From NCBI GenBank assembly GCA_021847435.1, contig JAJZRC010000005.1, forward strand, positions 1-36,555: a DNA stretch of 36,555 nt. Direction: 5' to 3'. This DNA is from a bacterium (GTDB taxonomy: Bacteria > Patescibacteriota > Doudnabacteria > UBA920). Within the stretch, counting starts at the first letter, position 1. Every line of letters starts with the position of its first letter. Positions 9,662 through 17,477 of the stretch are shown one piece after another. The position numbers and the translations under genes were made by a program. The notes under the pieces are model-generated. The model worked only from the letters and a program-made list of their open reading frames with translations, was not told where the DNA came from and ran no database searches.

Positions 9662-10210
9662 ATGCTTCCGCCAGGCCATGTGGCTGCGGGTTTTCTTTCC
9701 GCTCAGGCCCTTTTACAAATCATCAAGCCGGATTTAAGCGTTACCCAGGATCATAGCCTGCTCTGGTGGGGAGCGTTTTGGTCTTTTGCTCCGGATTTGG
9801 ACACTTTTTGGGCGTTTATCAAAGTCAAGGCGCTTTATTACAACCAAAAAGACAATTCAATCCACCGGCAATTCCTTACCCATATCCCGCTGCTTTGGCT
9901 GATCCCCGCGCTTTTGATCCATTTCCTTGCCCAAAGCCAGTATTGGCGGATGTTCGGGCTGGTGATGTTGGCCGGAAGCTGGAGCCATTTTTTACTGGAT
10001 AGTCTGGAGTACGGGGTAATGTGGCTATGGCCGTTTAACAGGCATGTATGGGCTTTTAAAAACAGCGGCATAAAACATCAGCTTTCCGGCGATACTTTCT
10101 GGGCCTATTGGAAAAACTTTTTAAAATATTATCTCAAGAGGCTGACTTTTTATTGCGAAGCGGCAGCGATTTTAACCGCCGCGGCGGTATTAATACAACT
10201 AATCAAATAA
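9662..10210 (+). CDS. YdjM/DUF457-like membrane-bound metal-dependent hydrolase
   Basis: PPGHVAAGF, APDLDTFW, HRQFLTH, SHFLLDSLE metal-ligand-like motifs plus TM helices. Confidence 0.65.
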   Translation: MLPPGHVAAGFLSAQALLQIIKPDLSVTQDHSLLWWGAFWSFAPDLDTFWAFIKVKALYYNQKDNSIHRQFLTHIPLLWLIPALLIHFLAQSQYWRMFGLVMLAGSWSHFLLDSLEYGVMWLWPFNRHVWAFKNSGIKHQLSGDTFWAYWKNFLKYYLKRLTFYCEAAAILTAAAVLIQLIK

Positions 10211-10228
10211 TTCTATAAGCAAGCGTTT

Positions 10229-10774
10229 ATGAGCAGGCAACAAGTAACCGGAGAAAGACATTGGTACGTGCTGCATACCTATAGCGGGTATGAAGACAGC
10301 GTTGCGTTCAACCTCAAGCAGAGGATTGAAAGCATGGGCATGCAGGATAAAATTTTTGACGCCATTGTCCCCAAAGAAAAGAAGATAAAAATCAAAGACG
10401 GCCGCCGTACGACGGTTGAGGAAAAGATTTTCCCCGGCTATGTGCTTGTGGATATGATCGTAACCGACGACTCCTGGTATGTGGTAAGAAACACGCCTAA
10501 CGTTACCGGCTTCGTTGGCAGCGGCACCATTCCGACGCCGATCAGCCCCGATGAGCTGGCTTATTTGAAAAAGCGCATGGGCGAAGAAGAGCCGAAATTC
10601 AAAGTGGAATTCGCGATTGGCGATTTAGTGAAAATTTCCGACGGCCCGTTTAAAGATTACGAGGGCAAGGTAGGGGAACTGGACGAGGCGAAGGGCAAAG
10701 TGAAGGTAATGGTTACCATCTTCGGCCGCGAGACTCCGGTGGAATTGGACTTTTTGCAGGTTAAGAAGATTTAG
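10229..10774 (+). CDS. nusG: Transcription termination/antitermination protein NusG
   Basis: WYVLHTYSGYEDSV, FPGYVLVDM, VRNTPNVTGFVG, C-terminal KOW motif. Confidence 0.97.
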   Translation: MSRQQVTGERHWYVLHTYSGYEDSVAFNLKQRIESMGMQDKIFDAIVPKEKKIKIKDGRRTTVEEKIFPGYVLVDMIVTDDSWYVVRNTPNVTGFVGSGTIPTPISPDELAYLKKRMGEEEPKFKVEFAIGDLVKISDGPFKDYEGKVGELDEAKGKVKVMVTIFGRETPVELDFLQVKKI

Positions 10775-10811
10775 TTCGCGAATCCTCAAATAGCATAAAT
10801 TACAGAAATTT

Positions 10812-11072
10812 ATGAAAGAAACCGAAAACAGGCCAAATGAGTCGGTGGAATTATATGGAGGCTTTAAACAGCATGACAGGGTGGAAGGTGTTTTTAATGG
10901 ACGTGTTTTTGAAGGCGAGATTAAATCTTTCACTAAATTTTTGGACACAGGAGAAGCGGCCGCTAATATTGCAAGTATGCCAGCGGATGTGCATGTGCCA
11001 GGTGAGGTTTTAAAATTTAAGATGCGCCCGGGGCAAGTGGAGAATCCCAAGTTTAAACCCGGGAGGATTTAA
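10812..11072 (+). CDS. Hypothetical protein (86 aa)
   Basis: Intact ORF in operon context between nusG and rplK. Confidence 0.55.
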   Translation: MKETENRPNESVELYGGFKQHDRVEGVFNGRVFEGEIKSFTKFLDTGEAAANIASMPADVHVPGEVLKFKMRPGQVENPKFKPGRI

Positions 11073-11130
11073 TAAATTTTTATCCCTGATTCAGGATTCA
11101 TGCTTCTTGATTCATGAATTTAGAATAAAA

Positions 11131-11215
11131 GGAATGGTTGGCCCTGATTTTTATCGGGGTCCCGGCTGCGCTAAAAAGCCAGAGCAAGCAATTGCGAAGG
11201 CAGCAGCCTACCATT
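11131..11215 (+). promoter_or_regulatory. Candidate structured leader upstream of rplK
   Basis: Closing stem AATGGTTGG(11133-11141)/CCTACCATT(11207-11215), inner hairpin CCCTGAT-TTTT-ATCGGGG, second stem GCTGC/GCAGC; ends 8 nt before the ATG. Confidence 0.45.
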
Positions 11216-11222
11216 AAAATAT

Positions 11223-11645
11223 ATGGCTAAGAAAGTAAAGACAACTATAAAGCTGCAGCTGCCGGCTGGCAAAGCCACCCCGGCTCCTCCCGTAGGCACC
11301 GCCCTTGGGCCCCACGGCGTAAACATCGCCCAGTTCGTCAAGGAGTTCAATGACCGGACCGCTGGCGGCGATATGATTATCCCGGTCTTGCTGACCGTGT
11401 TTGAGGACCGCTCTTTCAGCTTTATTTTAAAGACTCCTCCGGCATCAAACCTGATTATGAAGGCAATTGGGCTGCAGAAAGGCTCGGCTAACCCGCTGAT
11501 GAATAAAGTCGGCAAAATTACCGCCAAGCAAATAACAGAAATTGCGGAAAAGAAGATGGCGGATTTGAACGCCAACACTTTGGAAGCTGCGGAAAAGATC
11601 ATACGCGGCACTTGCCGCAGCATGGGGGTAGAAATCGTTGATTAA
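11223..11645 (+). CDS. rplK: 50S ribosomal protein L11
   Basis: [34 protein letters not shown]. Confidence 0.98.
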   Translation: MAKKVKTTIKLQLPAGKATPAPPVGTALGPHGVNIAQFVKEFNDRTAGGDMIIPVLLTVFEDRSFSFILKTPPASNLIMKAIGLQKGSANPLMNKVGKITAKQITEIAEKKMADLNANTLEAAEKIIRGTCRSMGVEIVD

Positions 11646-11708
11646 GCCGGATTTTCCGGATTATTCAAGGGACAGCACGCTGCAGGCGAGTGGAAGTAAT
11701 AGATTAAC

Positions 11709-11797
11709 TGACAAAAATTAAAAAATAATAAAAATGACAAAAATATGCCAGTCCCATAGTTTTTGTCATTTATGTCAATTTTGTCAATTTTAGTCAT
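11709..11797. repeat. AT-rich TGACAAAAAT-type intergenic inverted repeat
   Basis: TGACAAAAATTAAAAAATAATAAAAATGACAAAAAT followed by TTTTTGTCATTTATGTCAATTTTGTCAATTTTAGTCA. Confidence 0.6.
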
Positions 11798-11809
11798 TTA
11801 CAAAAATCT

Positions 11810-12559
11810 ATGTGGTACATCATATTTTTAGTTGTTATCTTTGTGATTCTGCCCGGGTTTCGGGTAGTGCAGCAATACGAAAAGGGCGTGGTATTTTTCC
11901 TGGGAAAAATTACCGGCATTAAAGAGCCGGGTCTTACCTGGATTATTCCTTATTTTTCCTGGCTGAAAAAAGTTGGTTTAAGAACCATTACCTTGCCCAT
12001 CCCGGCCCAGAAAATCATTACCAAAGACAATGTTTCCGTGGATGTTTCCGCGGTGGCTTACTACCAGGTAGTGGATGTGGTAAAAAGCATTGTGGCGATT
12101 GAAAATGTCATGGCTGCCATAAATCAAATTGCCCAGACTACCATACGCAACATTGTTGGCAAATTCCAGCTGGATGAAATTCTTTCGGAAAGAACCACGA
12201 TTAACCAGGAAATCCGAGCGGTCCTGGACCAGCATACCGAACCTTGGGGAGTAGTGGCTTCTTTGGTGGAAATCAAAGATATTGAATTGCCGGAGAACAT
12301 GCAGCGGGCGATGGCCAAGCAGGCCGAAGCCGAACGCGAGAAAAGGGCCAAAATTATTGCGGCAGAAGGTGAATTTATGTCTTCGCAGAAGCTGGCTGAA
12401 GCCGCTGACGTTATAGCTCAGCATCCCATCGCCCTGCAGCTGAGGAACCTCCAGACCATGGCTGAAATTTCCATTGAGAAGAATTCTACCATAATCTTCC
12501 CGGCGCAGTTTATGAGCACGGTGCAGGAAATAAGAAAATTTATTGAGAACGAAAAATAA
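11810..12559 (+). CDS. SPFH/band-7 (stomatin-like) membrane protein
   Basis: RVVQQYEKGVVFFLGKITGIKEPGLTWIIPYF, VDVSAVAYYQV, MQRAMAKQAEAEREKRAKIIAAEGE. Confidence 0.93.
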   Translation: MWYIIFLVVIFVILPGFRVVQQYEKGVVFFLGKITGIKEPGLTWIIPYFSWLKKVGLRTITLPIPAQKIITKDNVSVDVSAVAYYQVVDVVKSIVAIENVMAAINQIAQTTIRNIVGKFQLDEILSERTTINQEIRAVLDQHTEPWGVVASLVEIKDIELPENMQRAMAKQAEAEREKRAKIIAAEGEFMSSQKLAEAADVIAQHPIALQLRNLQTMAEISIEKNSTIIFPAQFMSTVQEIRKFIENEK

Positions 12560-12570
12560 TTCATTAATTT

Positions 12571-12605
12571 GTGGGAGGCTTGTTAAGATGAGCCGGTAAC
12601 ACCAC
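12571..12605 (+). promoter_or_regulatory. Ribosomal protein L1 binding leader (23S rRNA H76-78 mimic)
   Basis: GTGGGAGGCTTGTTAAGATGAGCCGGTAACACCAC: stems GTGG/CCAC and GGCT/AGCC with the GA internal-loop side; resembles 23S GGUGGGAGGCUU...GAGCCG...ACCACC; 13 nt before rplA ATG. Confidence 0.8.
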
Positions 12606-12618
12606 GAAAGGAAAATAT

Positions 12619-13302
12619 ATGGCAAAGATTGCCAAAAGAGTTAAAGCAAACAGCGAGTTAGTTGATGCGGCCAAAATATACACGCCCCAGGAGGCGATAG
12701 AGCTGGCCAAAAAGACCGCGAATACCAAATTCGTAGGCAGCATTGAAGTGCACATCCGCACCAATATTGACCCGAAAAAGAGCGACCAGTCCGTGCGCGG
12801 CACGGTCAGCCTGCCACATGGCACCGGAAAGACCAAGCGCGTGGCCGCCTTCGTGACCGAAGCCAAAGAAAAAGAAGCTAAAGAGGCCGGCGCGAGCGTG
12901 GTAGGCGGAGAAGAATTGATAAAGAAAATTAAGGAAACAGAAAAGACCGATTTTGACGTGGCCGTGGCCGAACCGGCGCTGATGCCCAAATTGGCCCAAA
13001 TTGCCAAAATTCTGGGTACGCGCGGACTTATGCCGAACCCAAAAACCGGCACAGTCGGCCCCAATGTCGGACAGATGATAAAAGAGATCGCCGGCGGCAA
13101 GGTGAACTTCAAGAATGACGATTCCGCAAACATCCACCAAACAATCGGCAAAAGCGACTTTGAAGCCAAAGCATTGCTGGAAAATTTAAAGGCTTTGTAT
13201 GAATCAGTGCTGCAAAGCAAGCCCGCGGCCGTAAAGGGGCAGTTTGTTACCGGCATGAGCATAAATGCCACCATGGGCCCCGGAATCAGAGTAAAAATGT
13301 AG
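12619..13302 (+). CDS. rplA: 50S ribosomal protein L1
   Basis: GTRGLMPNPKTGTVGPNVGQMIKEIAGGKVNFK signature. Confidence 0.98.
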   Translation: MAKIAKRVKANSELVDAAKIYTPQEAIELAKKTANTKFVGSIEVHIRTNIDPKKSDQSVRGTVSLPHGTGKTKRVAAFVTEAKEKEAKEAGASVVGGEELIKKIKETEKTDFDVAVAEPALMPKLAQIAKILGTRGLMPNPKTGTVGPNVGQMIKEIAGGKVNFKNDDSANIHQTIGKSDFEAKALLENLKALYESVLQSKPAAVKGQFVTGMSINATMGPGIRVKM

Positions 13303-13310
13303 CTGTGTAA

Positions 13311-13340
13311 AACAGCCCTTGAATCTAAGGGCTGTTTTTT
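13311..13340 (+). terminator. Intrinsic terminator after rplA
   Basis: AACAGCCCTT-GAATCT-AAGGGCTGTT TTTT. Confidence 0.9.
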
Positions 13341-13423
13341 GTTATAGTAAAATAAAGGTTTCTTTTGGGCGGAGCTCGGTATTTTTAGGAAGCGCCATGC
13401 ATCGCTAATCAAGCAATATAGCC

Positions 13424-13870
13424 ATGTCAGCTGACGAATATTTTAAAAAAGTTTTGATAGTGGAAGATGATTACGCGTTTCGCGACCCTTTGCGCGATTT
13501 TTTATCAGTGCGATCCCTTACCATCATCACGGCTGACAATGGCGAACAGGCTATGGAAAAACTGCTTTTCCACAAACCTCATTTGATTATTTTGGATATG
13601 CTGATGCCTAAAGTGGATGGTTTTGAGTTTTTGCGCAGAATCAGGTCGTTTCCCGAGCCGGAAGTGGCTAATATCCCGGTAATCGTTCTAAGCAATTTAT
13701 CCGGCCCAAGAGACATTGAACAGGCCCAAGAGTTAAAGGTAGACGCGTATTTTATCAAATCGGAAACCACCAACGATGAGGTGTTCCGAAAGGTCCAGGA
13801 AGTGCTGTATAAGGGAGTGCCGCCGCCCAAGGAAGAGGTGATTGATTTTAGGAAATTTATAGGAGAGTAA
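13424..13870 (+). CDS. Stand-alone response regulator receiver (REC) protein
   Basis: KKVLIVEDDYAFRDPL, LIILDMLMPKVDGFEFLRRI, VIVLSNL, DAYFIKS; paralogous to the 8989-9399 product. Confidence 0.9.
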   Translation: MSADEYFKKVLIVEDDYAFRDPLRDFLSVRSLTIITADNGEQAMEKLLFHKPHLIILDMLMPKVDGFEFLRRIRSFPEPEVANIPVIVLSNLSGPRDIEQAQELKVDAYFIKSETTNDEVFRKVQEVLYKGVPPPKEEVIDFRKFIGE

Positions 13871-13871
13871 A

Positions 13872-13900
13872 AAGCCCCGGATTGGTTGTCCCGGGGCTTT
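13872..13900 (+). terminator. Intrinsic terminator
   Basis: AAAGCCCCGG..CCGGGGCTTTT after the receiver gene stop. Confidence 0.85.
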
Positions 13901-13938
13901 TGTTTTGGCGCCGCTTTTTTGGCCTTTGGTTAAGGCCC

Positions 13939-14160
13939 TTAAACGGCCCAAGCTTCGCTGTTCAGCAGCCGGTCCCGCAGCAGTTCCAAAAGTAGGCCTT
14001 GGCGCCAGGGAGCCATAATCCCGACGCCATCTTCGCGCATGAGCGCGTGCCAGGTATCGGCGCCGACCTGCTGGGTAAACAGGTAAACGCCATTCCAGTT
14101 TCGGCCAGCGGCTTTGGCAGCCTGCACGGCTTTTTCCGACTTGACGAAGAAGCGAACCAT
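13939..14160 (-). CDS. Small hypothetical protein (73 aa) with strong SD
   Basis: Minus strand AAATAAGGAGGATTTTTATG; MVRFFVKSEKAVQAAKAAGRNWNGVYLF... Confidence 0.7.
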   Translation of the reverse strand: MVRFFVKSEKAVQAAKAAGRNWNGVYLFTQQVGADTWHALMREDGVGIMAPWRQGLLLELLRDRLLNSEAWAV

Positions 14161-14222
14161 AAAAATCCTCCTTATTTTGTGGGCTGAGGCAAAGTTCGCC
14201 TTGCCTTAAACCGCAAAAATTT

Positions 14223-14253
14223 AAAAACCGCCTTTGTGGGCGGTGTTTTTAAA
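14223..14253 (-). terminator. Intrinsic terminator / attenuator-like hairpin
   Basis: Minus strand AAAAACACCGCCCACAAAGGCGGTTTTT, ~60 nt upstream of the 73-aa ORF start. Confidence 0.55.
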
Positions 14254-14428
14254 AATGCAGAGATTATGCATTTTCAACACGCCCCGCGGGGTAACAAGAG
14301 AAGGAGAGCGTTGTTGTTTTTGGAATAAGTCATAAGTATGATTGGTGTTGGGCGGAGCGGAAAGATTGGTTGTCTTTCCGCTCCTCTGGATTTGCGGCCG
14401 GTAGGCCTTGCTGTGGTCGTCGGTATGG

Positions 14429-14656
14429 CTAGGTGTGAACCTGGACCGGATTATTGAGAGGAGTCAGGACAAGCGTCCGTTCTCCTTCTTTGATATGCCC
14501 GTGAAGGGGTGCTCCGCCGTTATGCGGCCTGACGACCACGTACCGGTTTCTGGGCGCAGGTTTTGGCGGGGTAGATTCCGCCATGACTGTGATGGTTCCG
14601 ACTCCGGGGATTGGCTTCCCGTGGCCGAGTTCCGTAAAACCGATTACGATTTCCAT
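14429..14656 (-). CDS. Small hypothetical protein (75 aa) with strong SD
   Basis: Minus strand ACAAGGAGGACAAATGGAAATCG; MEIVIGFTELGHGKPIPGVGTITVMAE...; internal start chosen because of the SD. Confidence 0.7.
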   Translation of the reverse strand: MEIVIGFTELGHGKPIPGVGTITVMAESTPPKPAPRNRYVVVRPHNGGAPLHGHIKEGERTLVLTPLNNPVQVHT

Positions 14657-14672
14657 TTGTCCTCCTTGTCGG

Positions 14673-14801
14673 CTAGACCCCGAATGCAAAGCGCATCAGG
14701 AAGTCAGGTTCCTGGTAGGGGTCATAATGTTTGTGGTTTTGCTCCGGCGCCGCTTTGGCGGTATCCGGGACAGGGGTGTTGTCAAAAGGCCGTTTTCCCA
14801 T
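14673..14801 (-). CDS. Micro-protein ORF (42 aa), not in the ORF track
   Basis: MGKRPFDNTPVPDTAKAAPEQNHKHYDPYQEPDFLMRFAFGV*, preceded by AAAAAGGAACTT; followed at 16 nt by the 75-aa ORF. Confidence 0.55.
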   Translation of the reverse strand: MGKRPFDNTPVPDTAKAAPEQNHKHYDPYQEPDFLMRFAFGV

Positions 14802-14860
14802 AAGTTCCTTTTTACAAGCACAAGCCAATGCTGTTGCCGCTGGCTTCTGCCTATAAAAAC

Positions 14861-14884
14861 AAAAAACCTCCCGCTTGGGGGAGG
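14861..14884 (-). terminator. Attenuator-like intrinsic terminator in the leader of the micro-ORF operon
   Basis: Minus strand CCTCCC-CCAAGC-GGGAGG-TTTTTT between the 14996-15023 promoter and ATG 14801. Confidence 0.65.
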
Positions 14885-14995
14885 AAATAAGATTTTAAAG
14901 GTTTATTTAACCAAAATCTCTCCGCACCCAAGCCGATTGGGAATAATAAGGCTAATAAAGCTAATGAGAGAAAAATTAGAATTCATATTAAATAT

Positions 14996-15023
14996 ATTGT
15001 AGCAGAGAATTGAGGCCTGTCAA
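14996..15023 (-). promoter_or_regulatory. Sigma70-type promoter
   Basis: Minus strand TTGACA-N16-TACAAT. Confidence 0.7.
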
Positions 15024-15046
15024 GACAGACTTTAGTTTAAGGGTTT

Positions 15047-15085
15047 TGGCGGGACCTAAAAGCATGGTAAACTTTTGGTCCCGCA
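15047..15085 (-). terminator. Hairpin/terminator downstream of the 64-aa ORF
   Basis: GCGGGACCTAAAAG..CTTTTGGTCCCGC stem with one bulge; no long T-tract. Confidence 0.5.
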
Positions 15086-15092
15086 CAATTGG

Positions 15093-15287
15093 TTAGTCGC
15101 CATCGCCAGCCGCTGGTTGGGGCTGGGGCGGAAGAATCGCAACCTGGCTGAGGCCGATGACGACTCCGTGAGGGCCATCGACCGGGACAAACTGCGGAAT
15201 GTTGCCGCAGTTGGAAATAGCCAGCTTTCTCCAGCTGCCGTCAGCAAGTTGAAAAAATACGCCGACTTGAGTAACCGTTGCCTGCAT
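15093..15287 (-). CDS. Small hypothetical protein (64 aa) with strong SD
   Basis: Minus strand GAAAGGAGGGGGCATGCAGGC; MQATVTQVGVFFQLADGSWRKLAISNCGNIPQF... Confidence 0.7.
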   Translation of the reverse strand: MQATVTQVGVFFQLADGSWRKLAISNCGNIPQFVPVDGPHGVVIGLSQVAILPPQPQPAAGDGD

Positions 15288-15317
15288 GCCCCCTCCTTTC
15301 TTCATAGATTTTGGGTA

Positions 15318-15346
15318 ATTTTAGGGTTTTTGGACGATTTTGTCAA
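15318..15346 (-). promoter_or_regulatory. Sigma70-type promoter for the 64-aa ORF
   Basis: Minus strand TTGACA-N17-TAAAAT. Confidence 0.75.
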
Positions 15347-15396
15347 TTGCCGGGTTATGTAGTAAAATGCAAGTATCATTGAATTTTTAACAAAAT

Positions 15397-15873
15397 ATGC
15401 AAAAATCAAGGGACAATTATATTTCTTGGGATGAGTGCCTTATGCGCATGGCCAGGCTGATTGCCCAGCGCTCCAAGGACCCTTCGACCCAGGCAGGCGC
15501 AGTCATAGTAGATGAGCACAATGTCATTTACGGCCTGGGCTATAACGGTTTTCCCAGGGGAATCGAAGCCGGCAGTCTGCCCTGGGAGCGCGACGGGGAA
15601 TTCCTGGACAGCAAGTATGCCTATGTCTGCCACGCAGAGGAAAATGCGGTGTACAACGCCAACCGCGCGGTAAAAAATTGTAAAATTTACTGCACGCTGT
15701 TTCCCTGCAACGAGTGCGCCAAGACCCTGATTCAAAACGGAATTAAGGAAGTAATTTTTGAAAGCGACAAGTATCATGAGGTGCCGGCCTTTGTCGCCTC
15801 CAGGAAATTACTGGATCTGGCAGGGGTAAAGTACCGGCAGTATGAGTCTGAAGAAAGCGAAAACCACAAGTAA
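15397..15873 (+). CDS. dCMP deaminase (ComEB-like)
   Basis: Zn-deaminase motifs CHAEENAVYNAN and PCNECAK. Confidence 0.92.
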   Translation: MQKSRDNYISWDECLMRMARLIAQRSKDPSTQAGAVIVDEHNVIYGLGYNGFPRGIEAGSLPWERDGEFLDSKYAYVCHAEENAVYNANRAVKNCKIYCTLFPCNECAKTLIQNGIKEVIFESDKYHEVPAFVASRKLLDLAGVKYRQYESEESENHK

Positions 15874-15884
15874 CCACAAATGCC

Positions 15885-16433
15885 ATGATTTTAGCCATTG
15901 TCGGCTTAGCCGGCGCGGGAAAAACCGAAGCTACGGAATACGTGTTTAAAAAAACCAACTGGCCAAAGGTGTATTTTGGGCAGATTGTTTTAGACGAAGT
16001 GAAAAACAGGGGAATGGAAATAAATGAGGCGAACGAGCGGACGGTCAGGGAAGATTTAAGGAAAAATCACGGCATGGCTGCCATGGCAATCTTAAGCGCC
16101 CCAAAAATTAAAGAGCTTGCGGCTGTTTCCCCGCATGTGCTTGTGGAGAGCATGTACTCCTGGGAGGAGTATGCTGTGTTAAAGCGGGAGTTTGGGGAGA
16201 ATTTCAAGGTCCTGGCGATTTTTGCTTCCCCCCAAACGCGGACCGCGCGCATGGCTGTGCGGCCGGTTAGGCCTTTAACGTCCCAGGAGCTGGAATCCAG
16301 GGATTATTCCCAGATTGAAAATCTCCACCAGGCCGGGCCGATTGCCCGGGCGGACTGGATGGTTGTCAATGAAGGCAGCAAGGAAGAGCTTTACCAAAAA
16401 ATTGATGCTGTTATTGAAGCGCTGAATAAATAA
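15885..16433 (+). CDS. P-loop nucleotide kinase-like protein (dephospho-CoA kinase/UPF0200-like)
   Basis: Walker A GLAGAGKTEATEYV; kinase-like C-terminus; located in the dTTP cluster. Confidence 0.7.
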   Translation: MILAIVGLAGAGKTEATEYVFKKTNWPKVYFGQIVLDEVKNRGMEINEANERTVREDLRKNHGMAAMAILSAPKIKELAAVSPHVLVESMYSWEEYAVLKREFGENFKVLAIFASPQTRTARMAVRPVRPLTSQELESRDYSQIENLHQAGPIARADWMVVNEGSKEELYQKIDAVIEALNK

Positions 16434-16442
16434 AACTTCTAA

Positions 16443-16892
16443 ATGAAAGTTAAAATTAAACGCTTAGACAAATCCATACCTTTGCCCCGATATCATACCG
16501 GCGAATCAGCCGGCTTTGATATTGCGTCAGCCGAAGATGTGATGATTCCGCCGGGCCAGGTGGCAAAAATTCCTACCGGTTTGGTTATTGCTTCCCCCAG
16601 CGGGCATTTTTTGCTTATTTCTTCCCGCAGCAGCCTGGCTTTAAAAAAAGGCCTGAATATGGCCAACGGGGTAGGCATAATTGACCCGGACTATGCGGGT
16701 CCGACTGACCAGGTGCATATTATCGTGCATAATTTTACTGACAAGCCGGTCAGCGTGGCCAAGGGCGAGCGTTTGGCCCAGGGAATTTTTTTGCCTATTG
16801 AGCAAGCCGAGTGGGAAGAGGTGGAAATGATCCGGGAAAACGACCGCGGCGGCATTGGCAGCACTGGCGGCTACGATTTTGGCAAGTCTTGA
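16443..16892 (+). CDS. dut: dUTP diphosphatase (trimeric dUTPase)
   Basis: SAGFDIASAED, SSRSSLALKKGL, NGVGIIDPDYAG, RGGIGSTGGYDFG. Confidence 0.95.
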   Translation: MKVKIKRLDKSIPLPRYHTGESAGFDIASAEDVMIPPGQVAKIPTGLVIASPSGHFLLISSRSSLALKKGLNMANGVGIIDPDYAGPTDQVHIIVHNFTDKPVSVAKGERLAQGIFLPIEQAEWEEVEMIRENDRGGIGSTGGYDFGKS

Positions 16893-16908
16893 GCTAAGTT
16901 ATTTTTGT

Positions 16909-17457
16909 ATGATTATAGGAATTGTGGGAGAAAAATTGGCAGGGAAAGATACGGCGGCCGACTATCTGGCGGAAAAGTATGGAGCAGTGAAATTCCGTTT
17001 CAGCCTGCTTTTGGATGAAATTTTATCCGTGCTGGATTTGCCTATTTCCCGCGAAAATGAAATAAAGCTCGGGTTGGGACTGAGGGAAATTTTCGGACCC
17101 CATGCTTTAGTGGATGCTTTGGGAAGCAGGGTGAGAAAAACCAGCAGCGGATTGATTGTCGTAAACGGCATTCGCATGGATGAAATGGAAGTGGTCCGCA
17201 GCTGGGGCGCCAAAATCATTTACGTTACTGCTCCTGTGGAAATGCGGTTTGAGCGCGATTTAAAACGCCGGGAGAAAATTGACGACGGTCAAAATGATCT
17301 GGAAAGCTTCAGGCAGGGCGACCTGCTTCCCACCGAAATAGACATTCCTGTCCTGGGCGCGCGGGCGGATATAAAAATTGAAAATACCGGCACGCTGCAA
17401 GAATTTTATGCAAAGATAGGCGAGGCGTATAAAAGTTTTGCCGTTTCCCATATTTAA
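16909..17457 (+). CDS. Deoxynucleoside monophosphate kinase-like P-loop protein
   Basis: MIIGIVGEKLAGKDTAADYL Walker A; phage-type dNMP kinase-like; ATG 16909 preferred. Confidence 0.7.
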   Translation: MIIGIVGEKLAGKDTAADYLAEKYGAVKFRFSLLLDEILSVLDLPISRENEIKLGLGLREIFGPHALVDALGSRVRKTSSGLIVVNGIRMDEMEVVRSWGAKIIYVTAPVEMRFERDLKRREKIDDGQNDLESFRQGDLLPTEIDIPVLGARADIKIENTGTLQEFYAKIGEAYKSFAVSHI

Positions 17458-17477
17458 ACATTTTAAAGCCCATTTTT

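Noticed and set aside
14355-14383. GAGCGGAAAG/CTTTCCGCTC hairpin as a terminator
   Set aside because: Perfect 10-bp stem but no T-tract on either strand; left as an unexplained hairpin.
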